Shown here piece by piece: positions 28,172-38,030 of a stretch of 64,000 nt of DNA. Numbering within the stretch: the first letter of the stretch is position 1; each line of letters starts with the position of its first letter. Source of the DNA: Methylorubrum rhodinum. Lineage in GTDB: Bacteria > Pseudomonadota > Alphaproteobacteria > Rhizobiales > Beijerinckiaceae. The DNA is taken from contig NZ_JACHOP010000001.1 in the NCBI RefSeq assembly GCF_014199935.1, positions 1 through 64,000 of the forward strand. The letters are read 5' to 3'. Made by a program: the position numbers and the translations under genes. The notes beneath the pieces were generated by a model. The model saw nothing but the letters and a program-made list of their open reading frames with translations, was not told the DNA's origin and searched no databases.

Positions 28172-29065
28172 ATGCTGCGGTCGCAATCCTCCCGCTCGCC
28201 CGTTCGGGCGGTGCGCCTCGGGCTGGCCACGGCCGCTTTCGGCCTGCTCGCCGGCTGCGGCGACGTGGTGCTCACCGACGGGCGCTCGCTGTCGCGGGCC
28301 GACCAGTTCGTGACGAGCGACGCGGTCGCCTCCGAGTCCAAGCTGTTCATCGACCCGACCCTGCCGCAGACGGTCCGCACCGTGCGGATCGTGCCGACCG
28401 TGTTCACGCAAGCCGTGTCCGGCCCCGGCCTCGACGCGGTGGAGCGACGCCTCGTCGCCAACGCCGCCGACCGGGCACTCTGCTACGACCTCTCGCTGCG
28501 CTACGACATCGTCTCCTCGGGCCGCGCCGACCTCACGGTGCGCTCGGCGATCACCCGCATCGACCTCACCAACGTGCCCGCGGCGGGCGCCACCATCGCG
28601 GCCTCGACGGCGATCTCCATCGCCGGACAGGTCGGCGTGGGCTTCGCCAACACTGTCGGCAAGGTGCCGGTGCCGCGGGTGCCGCTCGGGCTCGGCAGCC
28701 TGACCATCGAGGCGGAGGCGCTCGACGCGCGCAACCGCCAGCGCGCCGCGATGATCTGGGGCGGCGCGGCCAACGCCTTCACCAACCAGGCCCGCTTCTC
28801 GGCGGCCTCCGACGCCTACGACCTCGCGGGCGAGTTCGGCCAGGATTTCGGCTCCTACCTCGCCACCACCAAGGACCCCTTCCGGGGCGAATTGCAGATC
28901 CCGACCTACGACCGCATCCGCATCACCACGCTGGGCGAGGCGCCCCTCGATCCGGATTGCGACGCCTTCGGTCGCGCGCCGGGCATCGACGGCATCATCG
29001 GCGATTCCCTGGGCCTGCCCCCGGACTGGACCGACCGGGGACCGGACGCCCGGCCGTCCCGGTAG
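28172..29065 (+). CDS. Putative outer-envelope lipoprotein (DUF3313-like)
   Basis: 297 residues. A basic N-terminus and hydrophobic stretch lead to the lipobox LLAGC, with the lipid-modified Cys at about residue 28. The mature part (TVRIVPTVFTQAV, VERRLVANAADRALCYDL, DLTVRSAITRID) resembles the DUF3313-type lipoproteins, and a Gly/Ala-rich segment with small residues (ASTAISIAGQVGVGFAN) follows. Function is unknown. It is monocistronic. The start at 28172 follows GAAAGAG. Confidence 0.75.
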   Translation: MLRSQSSRSPVRAVRLGLATAAFGLLAGCGDVVLTDGRSLSRADQFVTSDAVASESKLFIDPTLPQTVRTVRIVPTVFTQAVSGPGLDAVERRLVANAADRALCYDLSLRYDIVSSGRADLTVRSAITRIDLTNVPAAGATIAASTAISIAGQVGVGFANTVGKVPVPRVPLGLGSLTIEAEALDARNRQRAAMIWGGAANAFTNQARFSAASDAYDLAGEFGQDFGSYLATTKDPFRGELQIPTYDRIRITTLGEAPLDPDCDAFGRAPGIDGIIGDSLGLPPDWTDRGPDARPSR

Positions 29066-29101
29066 GGCGGCGACGCGGCGCGACGGATCGCGCGGCACCT
29101 T

Positions 29102-29992
29102 TCAATCGAGCGGATAATCCAGCCCGAGCACGGTCGATGGCGCGGCGCCCGGCTGCATCTCGTCCAGATCCCTCTGGAAGGGATATTCCGCCGCCACGCG
29201 CGCTAGGCGGGCCTTGAACGGAATCGTCCTGGCGTTCGGCGTCTTGAAGCCGGCGATGTAATCGGCCTCGGACATCAGGAAGTAGGGGACGAGATGGCGG
29301 CCCCGCCCCTTTCGGGCGATCAGGTCGGTCAGGTCCTCGCGGGAGAACGACTTCACGCGCCCGGCCAGCTTCTGCCGCGCCGAGCGCAGGAGGCTGGCAT
29401 AGGGCCGGTTGTGGAAGTGAAGCAGCGCGATGCTGCGAACCGTCTCGGACGTGCCGTTGACCGCCTGGCCGTGGTGGAAACCCGTGTCGAGGGACTTCAG
29501 GGTTTCCCTTTCGAAGAACGACTTGCGTTCGTTCTTGAAGTAGAATTTGTCGATTTCGGTCGGATGGTTATTGTACGTCCCGCGAACGTACTTGGCCGAC
29601 CCGGTTCTCGGCAACGCTTCCAGGACGCCCAGAACGGCGCCGTCCGAAAGGTCGACAGCATTCTTGTCGTTGACGGCGACGATGAATTCGTCGCAATCGA
29701 GGAAAATGAAGTAGGTGTAGTCCGGATCGCTTTTTTCGAGCTGGCGGACCTTGGACTTGAAGACCTCGCCCTTCTTCTCGAAATGCATGTGCGTCTTGCA
29801 ATCCAAGATCACTTGGGCGCCGGCCTCGCCGGCCCGGGCCACGATCCCGAGCGTTTCCTCGTCCGTGCTTCCATTGTCGAAGACGTACAGGTTTTCGATC
29901 CCGAAGAGATCAGCGTGATAGCGGATCCAGCTGTCGAGCATCCTCCCTTCGTTCTTCTGCATCATCAGGCAAGCGACTTTCACCGACACCAT
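29102..29992 (-). CDS. Glycosyltransferase family 2 / GT92-like protein
   Basis: 296 residues. The N-terminal VKVACLMMQKNEGRMLDSWIRYH is the typical start of bacterial GT2/DUF23-type (GT92) transferases ('KNExxxLxEWxxYH'). A DNGSTDET loop and the DxD equivalent FLDCDEFIV follow, with a later LLHFHNR. The donor and acceptor are unknown; such genes often serve surface polysaccharides. The start was set at ATG 29992 because the frame upstream (to 30220) is not protein-like. It stands alone, convergent with the lipoprotein gene by 36 bases. Confidence 0.82.
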   Translation of the reverse strand: MVSVKVACLMMQKNEGRMLDSWIRYHADLFGIENLYVFDNGSTDEETLGIVARAGEAGAQVILDCKTHMHFEKKGEVFKSKVRQLEKSDPDYTYFIFLDCDEFIVAVNDKNAVDLSDGAVLGVLEALPRTGSAKYVRGTYNNHPTEIDKFYFKNERKSFFERETLKSLDTGFHHGQAVNGTSETVRSIALLHFHNRPYASLLRSARQKLAGRVKSFSREDLTDLIARKGRGRHLVPYFLMSEADYIAGFKTPNARTIPFKARLARVAAEYPFQRDLDEMQPGAAPSTVLGLDYPLD

Positions 29993-30283
29993 CTCCCATC
30001 CGAGCTCCGGCAGGCCGCGCCTGCTCGGATCGTCCACCTTCGTCGCCGAGCACTTCGAGATCCGTTCCCGAGGCGGATGCCCGATACACCGATGAAGGGA
30101 TGGGCATCGCCGGGCGGCCCTCTCCGAAGCGTCGTGCGGAATGCCGCCGGTGACGCTCGCCGACCTCACGATCCGCCGATATACACGCAGTGCGGCCTCC
30201 TCCCATAGGCCCGGGACCACACGGATTAAATGTGTCCTCCGATCGTCACGCCGTCCCGGCCGGACGGGCGAGGTCGGAGGCCC

Positions 30284-32200
30284 TCACGCGCTCCGGCTCA
30301 CCGGCTCCGACGGCTTGCCCTCGCGCGGCGCGGCCGGTTCGGGCGCGATCCCGCTTCCCTTCCCGCTCTCCTTGCCGCTCTCCTTGCCGACGGTGCGGCG
30401 GGCGCGGAAGACCGGGCGCTGGTCCGCCTCCTTGCGCTTGAGCATGGTCCGGTACTCGTCCCGGCGCTCGTGGATCGAGGCGATGACGTGGCCCATCGGC
30501 ACGCCGACATCGACGAGCAACGCCTCCGAGAGCTGGAGCGAGGCCTCGATCGTCTCCGGCACCGCGTCGGTCACGCCCATCTCGTAGAGCTGCGTGGCGT
30601 GGCGGGCGTCGCGGGCACGCGCCACGATGGTCAGGTCGGGCCGCTCGGCGCGGGCGGCCTGCACCACCGCCTCGACGGCGCTCGGATTGTCGAGGGTGAC
30701 GACCAGCGCCCGCGCCGTGGCGATGTCGCAGCGGCGCAGCATCTCGGTGTTGGCCGAATCCCCGAAATAGACCGGGCTGCCCAGCCGCCGCTGCTCGGTG
30801 ACGCGGGCCGGATCGGCGTCGAGGGCGAGGTAGGGGATGTCGTGGCGTTTGAGCATCTCGCCGACGAGCCGCCCGACCCGGCCGAAACCCGCCACGATCA
30901 CCCGGTTCTGCACCGTCTCGGGCACCGGCTCGGCGCGCGCCCGGCCGAGCTGCGCCTTCGAGACGCGCCGGCCGACGCGACGCCCCAGCGCCGCGAGCGC
31001 GGGGATCGCGATCATGGTGACGGTGGTGACGATCAGGGCCGCCCCGCCGACGGGCTCCGGCACCAGCCCCGCGATCATGGCGCCGCCGATGAGCACGAAG
31101 GCGAACTCGCCGCCGGGGCCGATCAGCAGCGCCGTCTCCAGGGCGACGGGGCGGGGGATCCCCATGAAGCGGGCGCCGGCCAGCACCACCGCGCCCTTGA
31201 TGGCCAGGAGGCAGAGCGCGAGGCCGAGGATCGCGCCGGGCGCGGCGAGAAGCTGGGCCGGATCGAGGCTCATGCCGACCGAGACGAAGAACACCCCGAG
31301 CAGCAGACCCTTGAACGGGTCGATCGTCGCCTCGATGGCGCGGCGATACTCGGTCTCAGCCAGCAGCAGGCCGGCGACGAAGGCCCCGAGCGTCATCGAC
31401 AGGCCGCTCGCGGCGGCCACCAGCGCGGTCGCCACGATGACGAGCAGGCAGGCCGCCATGAACAGCTCGGGCGAACGGGTCAGCGCCACGAGGTGGAACA
31501 GCGGGCGCAGCGCGACGCGGCCGGCGACCACGATCAGCGCCAGCGCCACCGCCGCCTGACCGAGCGCCAGGGCGAGCGCCGCGCCGAGATTGCCGCCGTC
31601 GTTGCGGCCGAGCACGGCGATGGCGAACAGGATCGGGGCCACCGCGAGGTCCTGGAACAGCAGCACGGCGAAGCTGGTGCGGCCGGCGGGCGTGCCGAGC
31701 CGTTTCTGCTCGGCCAGGACCGGCAGCACCACCGCGGTGGAGGAGAGCGCCAGCGCGAGCCCGACCAGCACCGCGCCCGCCACCGGCTGTTCCAACACCA
31801 CGAGGATCGCCGCGATGATCCCGGCCGAGGCGATCACCTGGATCGAGCCGAGGCCGAAGACGAGGCGGCGCAGCACCCGCAGGCGCTCCCAGGACAGCTC
31901 GACCCCGATCATGAACATCAGGAAGATGACGCCGAATTCGGCGAGATGCGCGATCTCGGAGCGGCTGCCGATGGTGACGGCACCGAGCCAGGGATGGTTC
32001 TCGGCGAAGCGGCCGAGGCCGAACGGCCCGAGCAGGGCGCCCGCGCCGATGAAGCCGAGCACCGGGCTCACCCGCAGGCGGTGGAACAAGGGCACCACCA
32101 CGCCCGCGGTGACCAGAAAGAGGATCGCCTCCTTGTAGCCGCCCGCCTGCGCGCCGGCCTCGGCGGCGATCTGGGTGGCGGCCTGCACGGGAACGGTCAT
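30284..32200 (-). CDS. Kef-type K+/H+ antiporter with TrkA-N domain
   Basis: 638 residues. An N-terminal cation:proton antiporter-2 domain with about 12 hydrophobic segments (residues 20-395) has signatures LGFIGAGALLGPFGLG, FMFMIGVELS, LSSTAVVLPVL and FFVSVGMSLD. A TrkA-N (RCK) domain at about 415-530 begins NRVIVAGFGRVGRLVGEML, an NAD-binding Rossmann motif. Kef systems export K+ under glutathione-adduct control; the regulatory subunit (KefF/G) is not adjacent. The C-terminus is a Lys/Gly/Pro-rich tail with GKESGKESGKGSG. ATG 32200 is preferred to the TTG at 32248. Confidence 0.9.
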   Translation of the reverse strand: MTVPVQAATQIAAEAGAQAGGYKEAILFLVTAGVVVPLFHRLRVSPVLGFIGAGALLGPFGLGRFAENHPWLGAVTIGSRSEIAHLAEFGVIFLMFMIGVELSWERLRVLRRLVFGLGSIQVIASAGIIAAILVVLEQPVAGAVLVGLALALSSTAVVLPVLAEQKRLGTPAGRTSFAVLLFQDLAVAPILFAIAVLGRNDGGNLGAALALALGQAAVALALIVVAGRVALRPLFHLVALTRSPELFMAACLLVIVATALVAAASGLSMTLGAFVAGLLLAETEYRRAIEATIDPFKGLLLGVFFVSVGMSLDPAQLLAAPGAILGLALCLLAIKGAVVLAGARFMGIPRPVALETALLIGPGGEFAFVLIGGAMIAGLVPEPVGGAALIVTTVTMIAIPALAALGRRVGRRVSKAQLGRARAEPVPETVQNRVIVAGFGRVGRLVGEMLKRHDIPYLALDADPARVTEQRRLGSPVYFGDSANTEMLRRCDIATARALVVTLDNPSAVEAVVQAARAERPDLTIVARARDARHATQLYEMGVTDAVPETIEASLQLSEALLVDVGVPMGHVIASIHERRDEYRTMLKRKEADQRPVFRARRTVGKESGKESGKGSGIAPEPAAPREGKPSEPVSRSA

Positions 32201-32471
32201 CGAGGGATCACGCTGGGGCCTGTCGGTGAGGGTCGGGGCTTGCCACAAGGTCTGCCGCCATCATGGGCGGCGGGTCCACGCGGGGGCAACCGATTTCATC
32301 CCGCAGGACGATCGCCTCGCGAGGAATCCCGCGCTGCGGCAATCGGCAACGCCTTCGTCCACCACTCAAAGGGCGAGCCGGCACAACTTCGGCACAATGC
32401 ACGCTTACGCTTGAGTAACGCGATGTTAGGGAATGGCCCGTTCGCCGCCCCGCAGAGGCCCGTCGAGATCC

Positions 32472-33680
32472 ATGTTGAGCAAGCCGCCGAACCGGGACGT
32501 CGCGCGGGAACGGCGCGAATGGGCGCTCGACCAGAGCCGGTGGAAGCACGAGCGCGCCGTCGAGCGCGGCTACCGCATCAAGTGGGGCTACGTCGGAATC
32601 GCCTACCTCGTCGAGTTCATGGTGATCGGCGCCTCGCTGGCGGGGGCGTGGCTGTTCGCAGATTACTACAGCGACGGCGACAACCGGGCCTTCTACTTCA
32701 TGCTGCTGGCGCCGCTGGTCTACGCCGCGGTGGAGCTGTGCCGGGTGCCGCTCGGCATCCTGGCGCGCACCCAGCGCTCGTGGTTCGTGAAGGGGCTCGC
32801 GATCATCGGCATCGTGTTCGCGGCGGGCGTGACGACGAAGTCGGTGTCGCAGCTCGGCGAGATGATGTTCCATCCCCGCCTGATGGACGCGGCCAAGGCC
32901 AAGACCGCCCTCAAGGACGCCCAGGCCGACCGCGACAGCATCGACACCCGGATCGCCGCGGCCAACGCCCGCGTCGAGCAATACGCGACGGAGCTGGAGC
33001 AGATCGAGAAGCGCTCGGCGGAGAACGCCTCGCAGCTCGCGGGCCTGCCGGCGCAGCGCTGCGAGCGGGTCTACGGCACCAACAGCCGGGGCGTGCGCTA
33101 CTCGAACCTCAAATGCGTCACCGATCCGCGCACCGCGACCCTCAACGCCGCGGTGTCCAAGGCCGGCACCGACCGCGGCGCCGTCGTCAAGGAGCTGGAG
33201 GAAGCACGGAAAGCCCGCGGGCTGCTCGATCGGGGTGCCGCCGACCGCAAGGTGGCGGATGCCGAACAGACCTACCGCAACGCGGTCAACCGCTCGCAGC
33301 TCCACTCCTTCACCGCCATGGTCTACGGCGTCGATCCGATCGAGGTGAGCGACGCGCAGGTCCACGCCTTCCTGCGCATCTTCGTGTTCGTGCCCGCGCT
33401 CTGCGCCGCCTTCGCCTCGACCATCCTGGCGCTCTCGGCGGTCTCGGTGCGCAAGACCTTCATGGACGAGGACGATCTCGGCGCCGCGGTGAGCGCGGAG
33501 GCCGCGCCCTACCTGCTGGCCACGGTCGCCGAGACGGTGCGGCAGGAGATGGCGACCAACCCCCTCCGGCCGGCGGCGGCGCGGGAGGGCTCGGTCATCC
33601 CGCTCGACCGCCGCACCGCCCCGACGGTGCCGCCGGGCCCGCCCGCCCCCGTGCCGGCCACCGCCGGCGCCTCCGCTTAG
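32472..33680 (+). CDS. Membrane protein with large central coiled coil, unknown function
   Basis: 402 residues. Hydrophobic segments at about 39-62, 75-97, 104-122 and 298-324 enclose a long soluble part (about 130-295) that is mostly Ala/Glu/Lys/Arg coiled coil, split by a short Cys pair (CERVYGTNSRGVRYSNLKC). The tail is Pro-rich. The topology resembles DUF4407-type proteins, though I cannot confirm that family. ATG 32472 is supported by conservation of charged start residues. It is followed at 50 bases by a single-TM protein and then a MoxR ATPase, and is probably the first gene of that unit. Confidence 0.7.
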   Translation: MLSKPPNRDVARERREWALDQSRWKHERAVERGYRIKWGYVGIAYLVEFMVIGASLAGAWLFADYYSDGDNRAFYFMLLAPLVYAAVELCRVPLGILARTQRSWFVKGLAIIGIVFAAGVTTKSVSQLGEMMFHPRLMDAAKAKTALKDAQADRDSIDTRIAAANARVEQYATELEQIEKRSAENASQLAGLPAQRCERVYGTNSRGVRYSNLKCVTDPRTATLNAAVSKAGTDRGAVVKELEEARKARGLLDRGAADRKVADAEQTYRNAVNRSQLHSFTAMVYGVDPIEVSDAQVHAFLRIFVFVPALCAAFASTILALSAVSVRKTFMDEDDLGAAVSAEAAPYLLATVAETVRQEMATNPLRPAAAREGSVIPLDRRTAPTVPPGPPAPVPATAGASA

Positions 33681-33730
33681 GTCTTCCCGCGCACGTCTAA
33701 CGGCGCGAATCTTCCGATGAGTGTTCGGTC

Positions 33731-34384
33731 ATGAGCATCCTCACCGACGGCACGCACGAGAACATCGTGCTGGCGCAGAGCGTGAACAGCCGCCTGCGGG
33801 CGGAATCGCGCATGACCTCCGCCCGGGCCTTCCTGCTGCAGGCAACCGGGGCGGGCGCGTTCGTGGCGCTCGCCGGCCTCGGAATCGGCCTCGCCTCCTA
33901 CGGCTACGCCTACATGAACCAGTTCGACTCGGCCGCCGAGAAGATCGCGACTGCGATGCAGACGGCGCTCGCCGACGTGACGCTCAAGACCAAGGGCGAG
34001 GTGACGCTCACCGACACCACCCTCAAGCTCGAAGGGCTGCCGGCCCCGCGGGCCGAGGCGGTGCCGACCCCGACCAAGGCGCAGCTCGGCGCCGAGGCCA
34101 CCCCGGCCTCGAAGGCCCCGGTCAACACCACCTTCACGGTGTTCAAGCAGGTGCCCTATCTCGACGGGCAGATCGTGACCGGCTGGAACTTCAAGGCCAA
34201 CGAGGACCGGCCCTACCAGCAATATTGCTACTTCTCCCGCCGGTCGAACGAGACGAAGGGGCAGGTCGAGATCAAGATCGACCTCGCCATGGACGGCCGG
34301 ACCCTGCCGCAGCCGCAGAAATCGGACGTGAACCTCGGGATCCTCGCCACCAACTGCGTGTGGCACGACGGGAAGACGCTGTAG
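33731..34384 (+). CDS. Single-span membrane protein, unknown function
   Basis: 217 residues. A short cytoplasmic N-terminus (about 30 residues), one transmembrane segment (ATGAGAFVALAGLGIGLASYG, near 38-58) and an outside domain of about 155 residues. The domain is rich in Thr/Lys/Pro and has two Cys (QYCYFSRR, ATNCVWHDG) that may pair. No family is recognised. It lies between the coiled-coil membrane protein (50-base gap) and the MoxR ATPase (61-base gap) on one strand; I infer an operon in which these could form one membrane complex. Confidence 0.65.
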   Translation: MSILTDGTHENIVLAQSVNSRLRAESRMTSARAFLLQATGAGAFVALAGLGIGLASYGYAYMNQFDSAAEKIATAMQTALADVTLKTKGEVTLTDTTLKLEGLPAPRAEAVPTPTKAQLGAEATPASKAPVNTTFTVFKQVPYLDGQIVTGWNFKANEDRPYQQYCYFSRRSNETKGQVEIKIDLAMDGRTLPQPQKSDVNLGILATNCVWHDGKTL

Positions 34385-34445
34385 GCTTGCGGCGGCAGAA
34401 CGGGACGCGTAGGGCGACGGACACGCCCTTGCATCGGAAGCCCCC

Positions 34446-35297
<852 letters not shown>

Positions 35298-35349
35298 ACA
35301 ATCAAAACCTTAGCGCTAAGAGTCGTATGTATTTGACTTGGAAAAAACG

Positions 35350-35748
35350 ATGAGTATGTTCCTGGATGCAAAAGATGTATTTTTGATATTTATCGGATTT
35401 GCGCTCAATTTAGCCGCAGCAGCTGTCTATACATGGTGGGGAGCAAGATCGCAGAAAGCTAAGGCGACATCCGAAGAAAATACCAACGTATGGAAGCGGC
35501 GAATCAATAGCAAAGATATTAATGATAGAACCGATGCGTTCTTCGAAATAATTATCAGATCATTTTACTGGCTGATTGTTGGAAATATGCTTTTTGCAGC
35601 CTCGGGTCTGGCCTGGGTTCTAGATTTGACTGGAATCGATGGATTTCAGTCTGTGTTTGCGTCAGCAACATCTTTCATTGCTTTATTCTTCTTTTGGATT
35701 TCCCTAAAATGGCTGAGGATGTATTTCAAATTAAAAACTTCGATTTGA
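35350..35748 (+). CDS. AT-rich orphan membrane protein
   Basis: 132 residues, with hydrophobic segments at about 8-30, 68-92 and 100-124. The region between is charged (KAKATSEENTNVWKRRINSKDINDRTDAFFE). No family is recognised. Base composition is strikingly different: individual 60-base lines of 35298-35780 fall to 25-30% GC, compared with about 70% around, and codons such as ATA, AAT and TTA are frequent. This is strong evidence of recent transfer. ATG 35350 is the likely start; a TTG lies at 35338. Confidence 0.7.
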   Translation: MSMFLDAKDVFLIFIGFALNLAAAAVYTWWGARSQKAKATSEENTNVWKRRINSKDINDRTDAFFEIIIRSFYWLIVGNMLFAASGLAWVLDLTGIDGFQSVFASATSFIALFFFWISLKWLRMYFKLKTSI

Positions 35749-35783
35749 AATATAAATAATTCCAGATATGCAAGTCATAATTG

Positions 35784-35806
35784 GCAGGGCGGAATTGCCG
35801 CCCTGC
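35784..35806. terminator. 9-bp perfect hairpin between convergent genes
   Basis: GCAGGGCGG and CCGCCCTGC flank a 5-base AATTG loop. It lies between the AT-rich membrane gene (plus, stop 35748) and the catalase-like gene (minus, stop 35824). No long T-run follows on either strand, although the plus-strand side is AT-rich. It probably ends both transcripts. It also marks the return to GC-rich sequence. Confidence 0.6.
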
Positions 35807-35823
35807 TCGCTGATACCAAATTA

Positions 35824-36804
35824 TCAATTCGCCCGGCGCGAGACCGAGACCGCGTAGGCCGGCGAGCGGATCGCGAACATCGGGTCGTCGCTCGGGCCGG
35901 CCACGCCCTCGGGCAGGTCCACCACCGGATCGAAGGTGCGGGCGTCGCAGGTGGCGTCGGGCTCGATGGCCGTGATCGAGAGCGTGCCGAGCGTCTCGGC
36001 CTTGCGCTCGTCCTCCGGCCACGCCACCGTCGGGTCGCTGGTCGTGTCGCCGGGCTGCCCCAGGACCGCGACGAGGTCGAACTTGGCCGGGCCCTTGGCC
36101 AGACGCTCCTTCAACTCGTCGGCGTAGAAGCTGTCGGGCTTGGCCTTCAGCTCGTCGTCGGAGAGGCCGGCCTTGTCGGCGGCGACGAACTTGAGCCGGG
36201 CGGTCTTGGTCTCGCCCCCCGCATTGGTCAGCGTGTAGGCGTGGACCGCCCAGTAATCGACGCCCGCGAAGCTCGCCGGCACCGGGCGGGCGTTGAGCCA
36301 CGCGGCCTGGCGCGTCGTCTCGGGATTGGCGGCGGCGAAGGCCTTGACCTTCTCGGCATCCGGCTTGCCGTCCGGGCCCGGCGCCCGGACCCGCACGAAT
36401 TCGAGGAGTTGCGCCGGGGTCTTGGCCGAGAAGACCGGCGCCGAGATCGTCACGAACACCATGTCGCCGGCCTCCCCGCTCATCCGCACCGAGAGGCCGC
36501 GGGTGACGGGCTTCACCTTGTCCGAGACCTTGGGGTTGCTGCCGCCCATGGAGAAGCGGGCGGTCACCGGCACTTCCTTGGCGAAATGCGGGGCCTTCGA
36601 CAGGGTCGCCGCGCCGGAAGCCGGCGCGAAGCTGCCCTTGAGGCAGACGCCCTTGGCGCCGCTGGCGCGCACGCCCGCGTGGTTGCCGCCCGCCGCGAAC
36701 TGCCCGGCGACGATCGCCGCCGGGTCAGTCTCCTCCGCATGCGCGGCCGTGAGGAGGCAGGCGGTCGCGGCGAGGCCGCCGAAGAGCGCGCGGGTTCGGC
36801 TCAT
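35824..36804 (-). CDS. Secreted catalase-like (SrpA-type) protein without the distal histidine
   Basis: 326 residues. A signal peptide ends near residue 23 (TAAHAEE). The body matches the small catalase-related peroxidase branch: GxHxGxR start, VTARFSMGG, LSVRM, FVxISAPVF, and a C-terminal heme-Tyr region DDPMFAIRSPAYAVSVSRR. In these enzymes the distal heme His is in RPxHAKG. Here the segment is RASGAKG, with Gly49 at the His position. Normal catalase chemistry should be lost or changed. It may be a heme-binding non-peroxidase. Convergent with the AT-rich gene. Confidence 0.82.
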   Translation of the reverse strand: MSRTRALFGGLAATACLLTAAHAEETDPAAIVAGQFAAGGNHAGVRASGAKGVCLKGSFAPASGAATLSKAPHFAKEVPVTARFSMGGSNPKVSDKVKPVTRGLSVRMSGEAGDMVFVTISAPVFSAKTPAQLLEFVRVRAPGPDGKPDAEKVKAFAAANPETTRQAAWLNARPVPASFAGVDYWAVHAYTLTNAGGETKTARLKFVAADKAGLSDDELKAKPDSFYADELKERLAKGPAKFDLVAVLGQPGDTTSDPTVAWPEDERKAETLGTLSITAIEPDATCDARTFDPVVDLPEGVAGPSDDPMFAIRSPAYAVSVSRRAN

Positions 36805-36860
36805 GGTCGTGGTGTCCCCTCACTTTGGAATCGCGCGAAATTGCGCATGGCCACTCGTGA

Positions 36861-36872
36861 ATTGCGCGCAAT
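36861..36872. promoter_or_regulatory. 12-bp palindrome upstream of the catalase-like gene
   Basis: ATTGCGCGCAAT is a perfect palindrome 57 bases before the minus-strand start, close to where a promoter should be. A related half, AATTGCGC, lies at about 36839. It may be an operator; no regulator is identified. Confidence 0.3.
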
Positions 36873-37049
36873 CTTTTTGCAAGCGCCTTGGTCGTCACGG
36901 GCCCGTCATATCGCTCGAAAAGATCCGCCCCCGCCGCAAGCCTCACGCTTGCCGCAAGCCCCGCGCTTGCCACAGGGCCGGGCCGCGGTGACGATCGCCG
37001 CGACCGCCCCAATTAAGGGCGCGTCGCCCTCCCGCGCGGTGCCATTCGC

Positions 37050-38030
37050 ATGAAGACGAAGAAACTCGGCCGCACCGGCCTCGACATCTCGCCGCTCTGC
37101 CTCGGCTGCATGACCTACGGCGTGCCGGAGCGCGGGCCCCATCCCTGGACCATGGGCGAGGAGGAGAGCCGGCCGCTGATCCGCCGGGCGCTCGACCTCG
37201 GCATCAACTTCTTCGACACCGCCAATTACTATTCCGACGGCACCTCGGAGGAGATCGTCGGGCGCGCGCTGAAGGATTTTGCCCGCCGCGACGACATCGT
37301 GCTGGCGACCAAGGTCTATTATCCGCTCACCGACCGACCGAACGCGGGCGGCCTGTCCCGCAAGGCGATCTTTGCCGCCATCGACGCCTCGCTGAAGCGG
37401 CTCGGCACCGACTACGTCGATCTCTACCAGATCCACCGCTGGGACTACGACACGCCGATCGAGGTGACGCTGGAGGCGCTGCACGACGTGGTCAAGGCCG
37501 GCAAGGCCCGGACCATCGGCGCCTCGTCGATGTACGCGTGGCAGTTCTCCAAGGCGCTCTACACCGCCGACCGCAACGGCTGGACGCGGTTTTCCACGAT
37601 GCAGAACCACCTCAACCTGCTCCACCGCGAGGAGGAGCGGGAGATGATCCCGCTCTGCGCCGATCAGGGCGTCCCGCTGATTCCCTGGAGCCCCCTCGCC
37701 CGCGGCCGGCTGACCCGCGACTTCGACGAGGGCAGCGCCCGGCAGGAGAGCGACCTCGTCGGCAAGGGTCTCTACGACGCGACGGTCGAGTCCGACCGCA
37801 ACGTGGTCGAGGCGGTGGCCGGGATCGCGCGGGCGCGCGGCGTGTCGCGGGCCCAGGTGGCGCTCGCCTGGGTGCTCCAGAAGCCGGGGGTGGCCGCCCC
37901 GATCGTCGGCGCCTCGAAGCCGGGCCATCTCGACGAGGCGATCGCCGCCCTCGACCTCGCCCTCACGGCGGACGAGATCGCCGCGCTGGAGGCGCCCTAC
38001 GTGCCGCACGCCGTGGTGGGCTTCAAATGA
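37050..38030 (+). CDS. Aldo/keto reductase
   Basis: 326 residues, (beta/alpha)8 barrel. The catalytic tetrad is visible: Asp56 and Tyr61 in FFDTANYYSDG, Lys88 in ATKVYY and His129 in YQIHRWD. The NADPH-binding end has PWSPLARGRLTRDF and APIVGASKPGHLDEA. It resembles the YajO/AKR12-14 group, which reduces aldehydes and ketones; the natural substrate is unknown. It overlaps the following phosphatase by 4 bases, so they form a two-gene operon. Confidence 0.92.
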   Translation: MKTKKLGRTGLDISPLCLGCMTYGVPERGPHPWTMGEEESRPLIRRALDLGINFFDTANYYSDGTSEEIVGRALKDFARRDDIVLATKVYYPLTDRPNAGGLSRKAIFAAIDASLKRLGTDYVDLYQIHRWDYDTPIEVTLEALHDVVKAGKARTIGASSMYAWQFSKALYTADRNGWTRFSTMQNHLNLLHREEEREMIPLCADQGVPLIPWSPLARGRLTRDFDEGSARQESDLVGKGLYDATVESDRNVVEAVAGIARARGVSRAQVALAWVLQKPGVAAPIVGASKPGHLDEAIAALDLALTADEIAALEAPYVPHAVVGFK

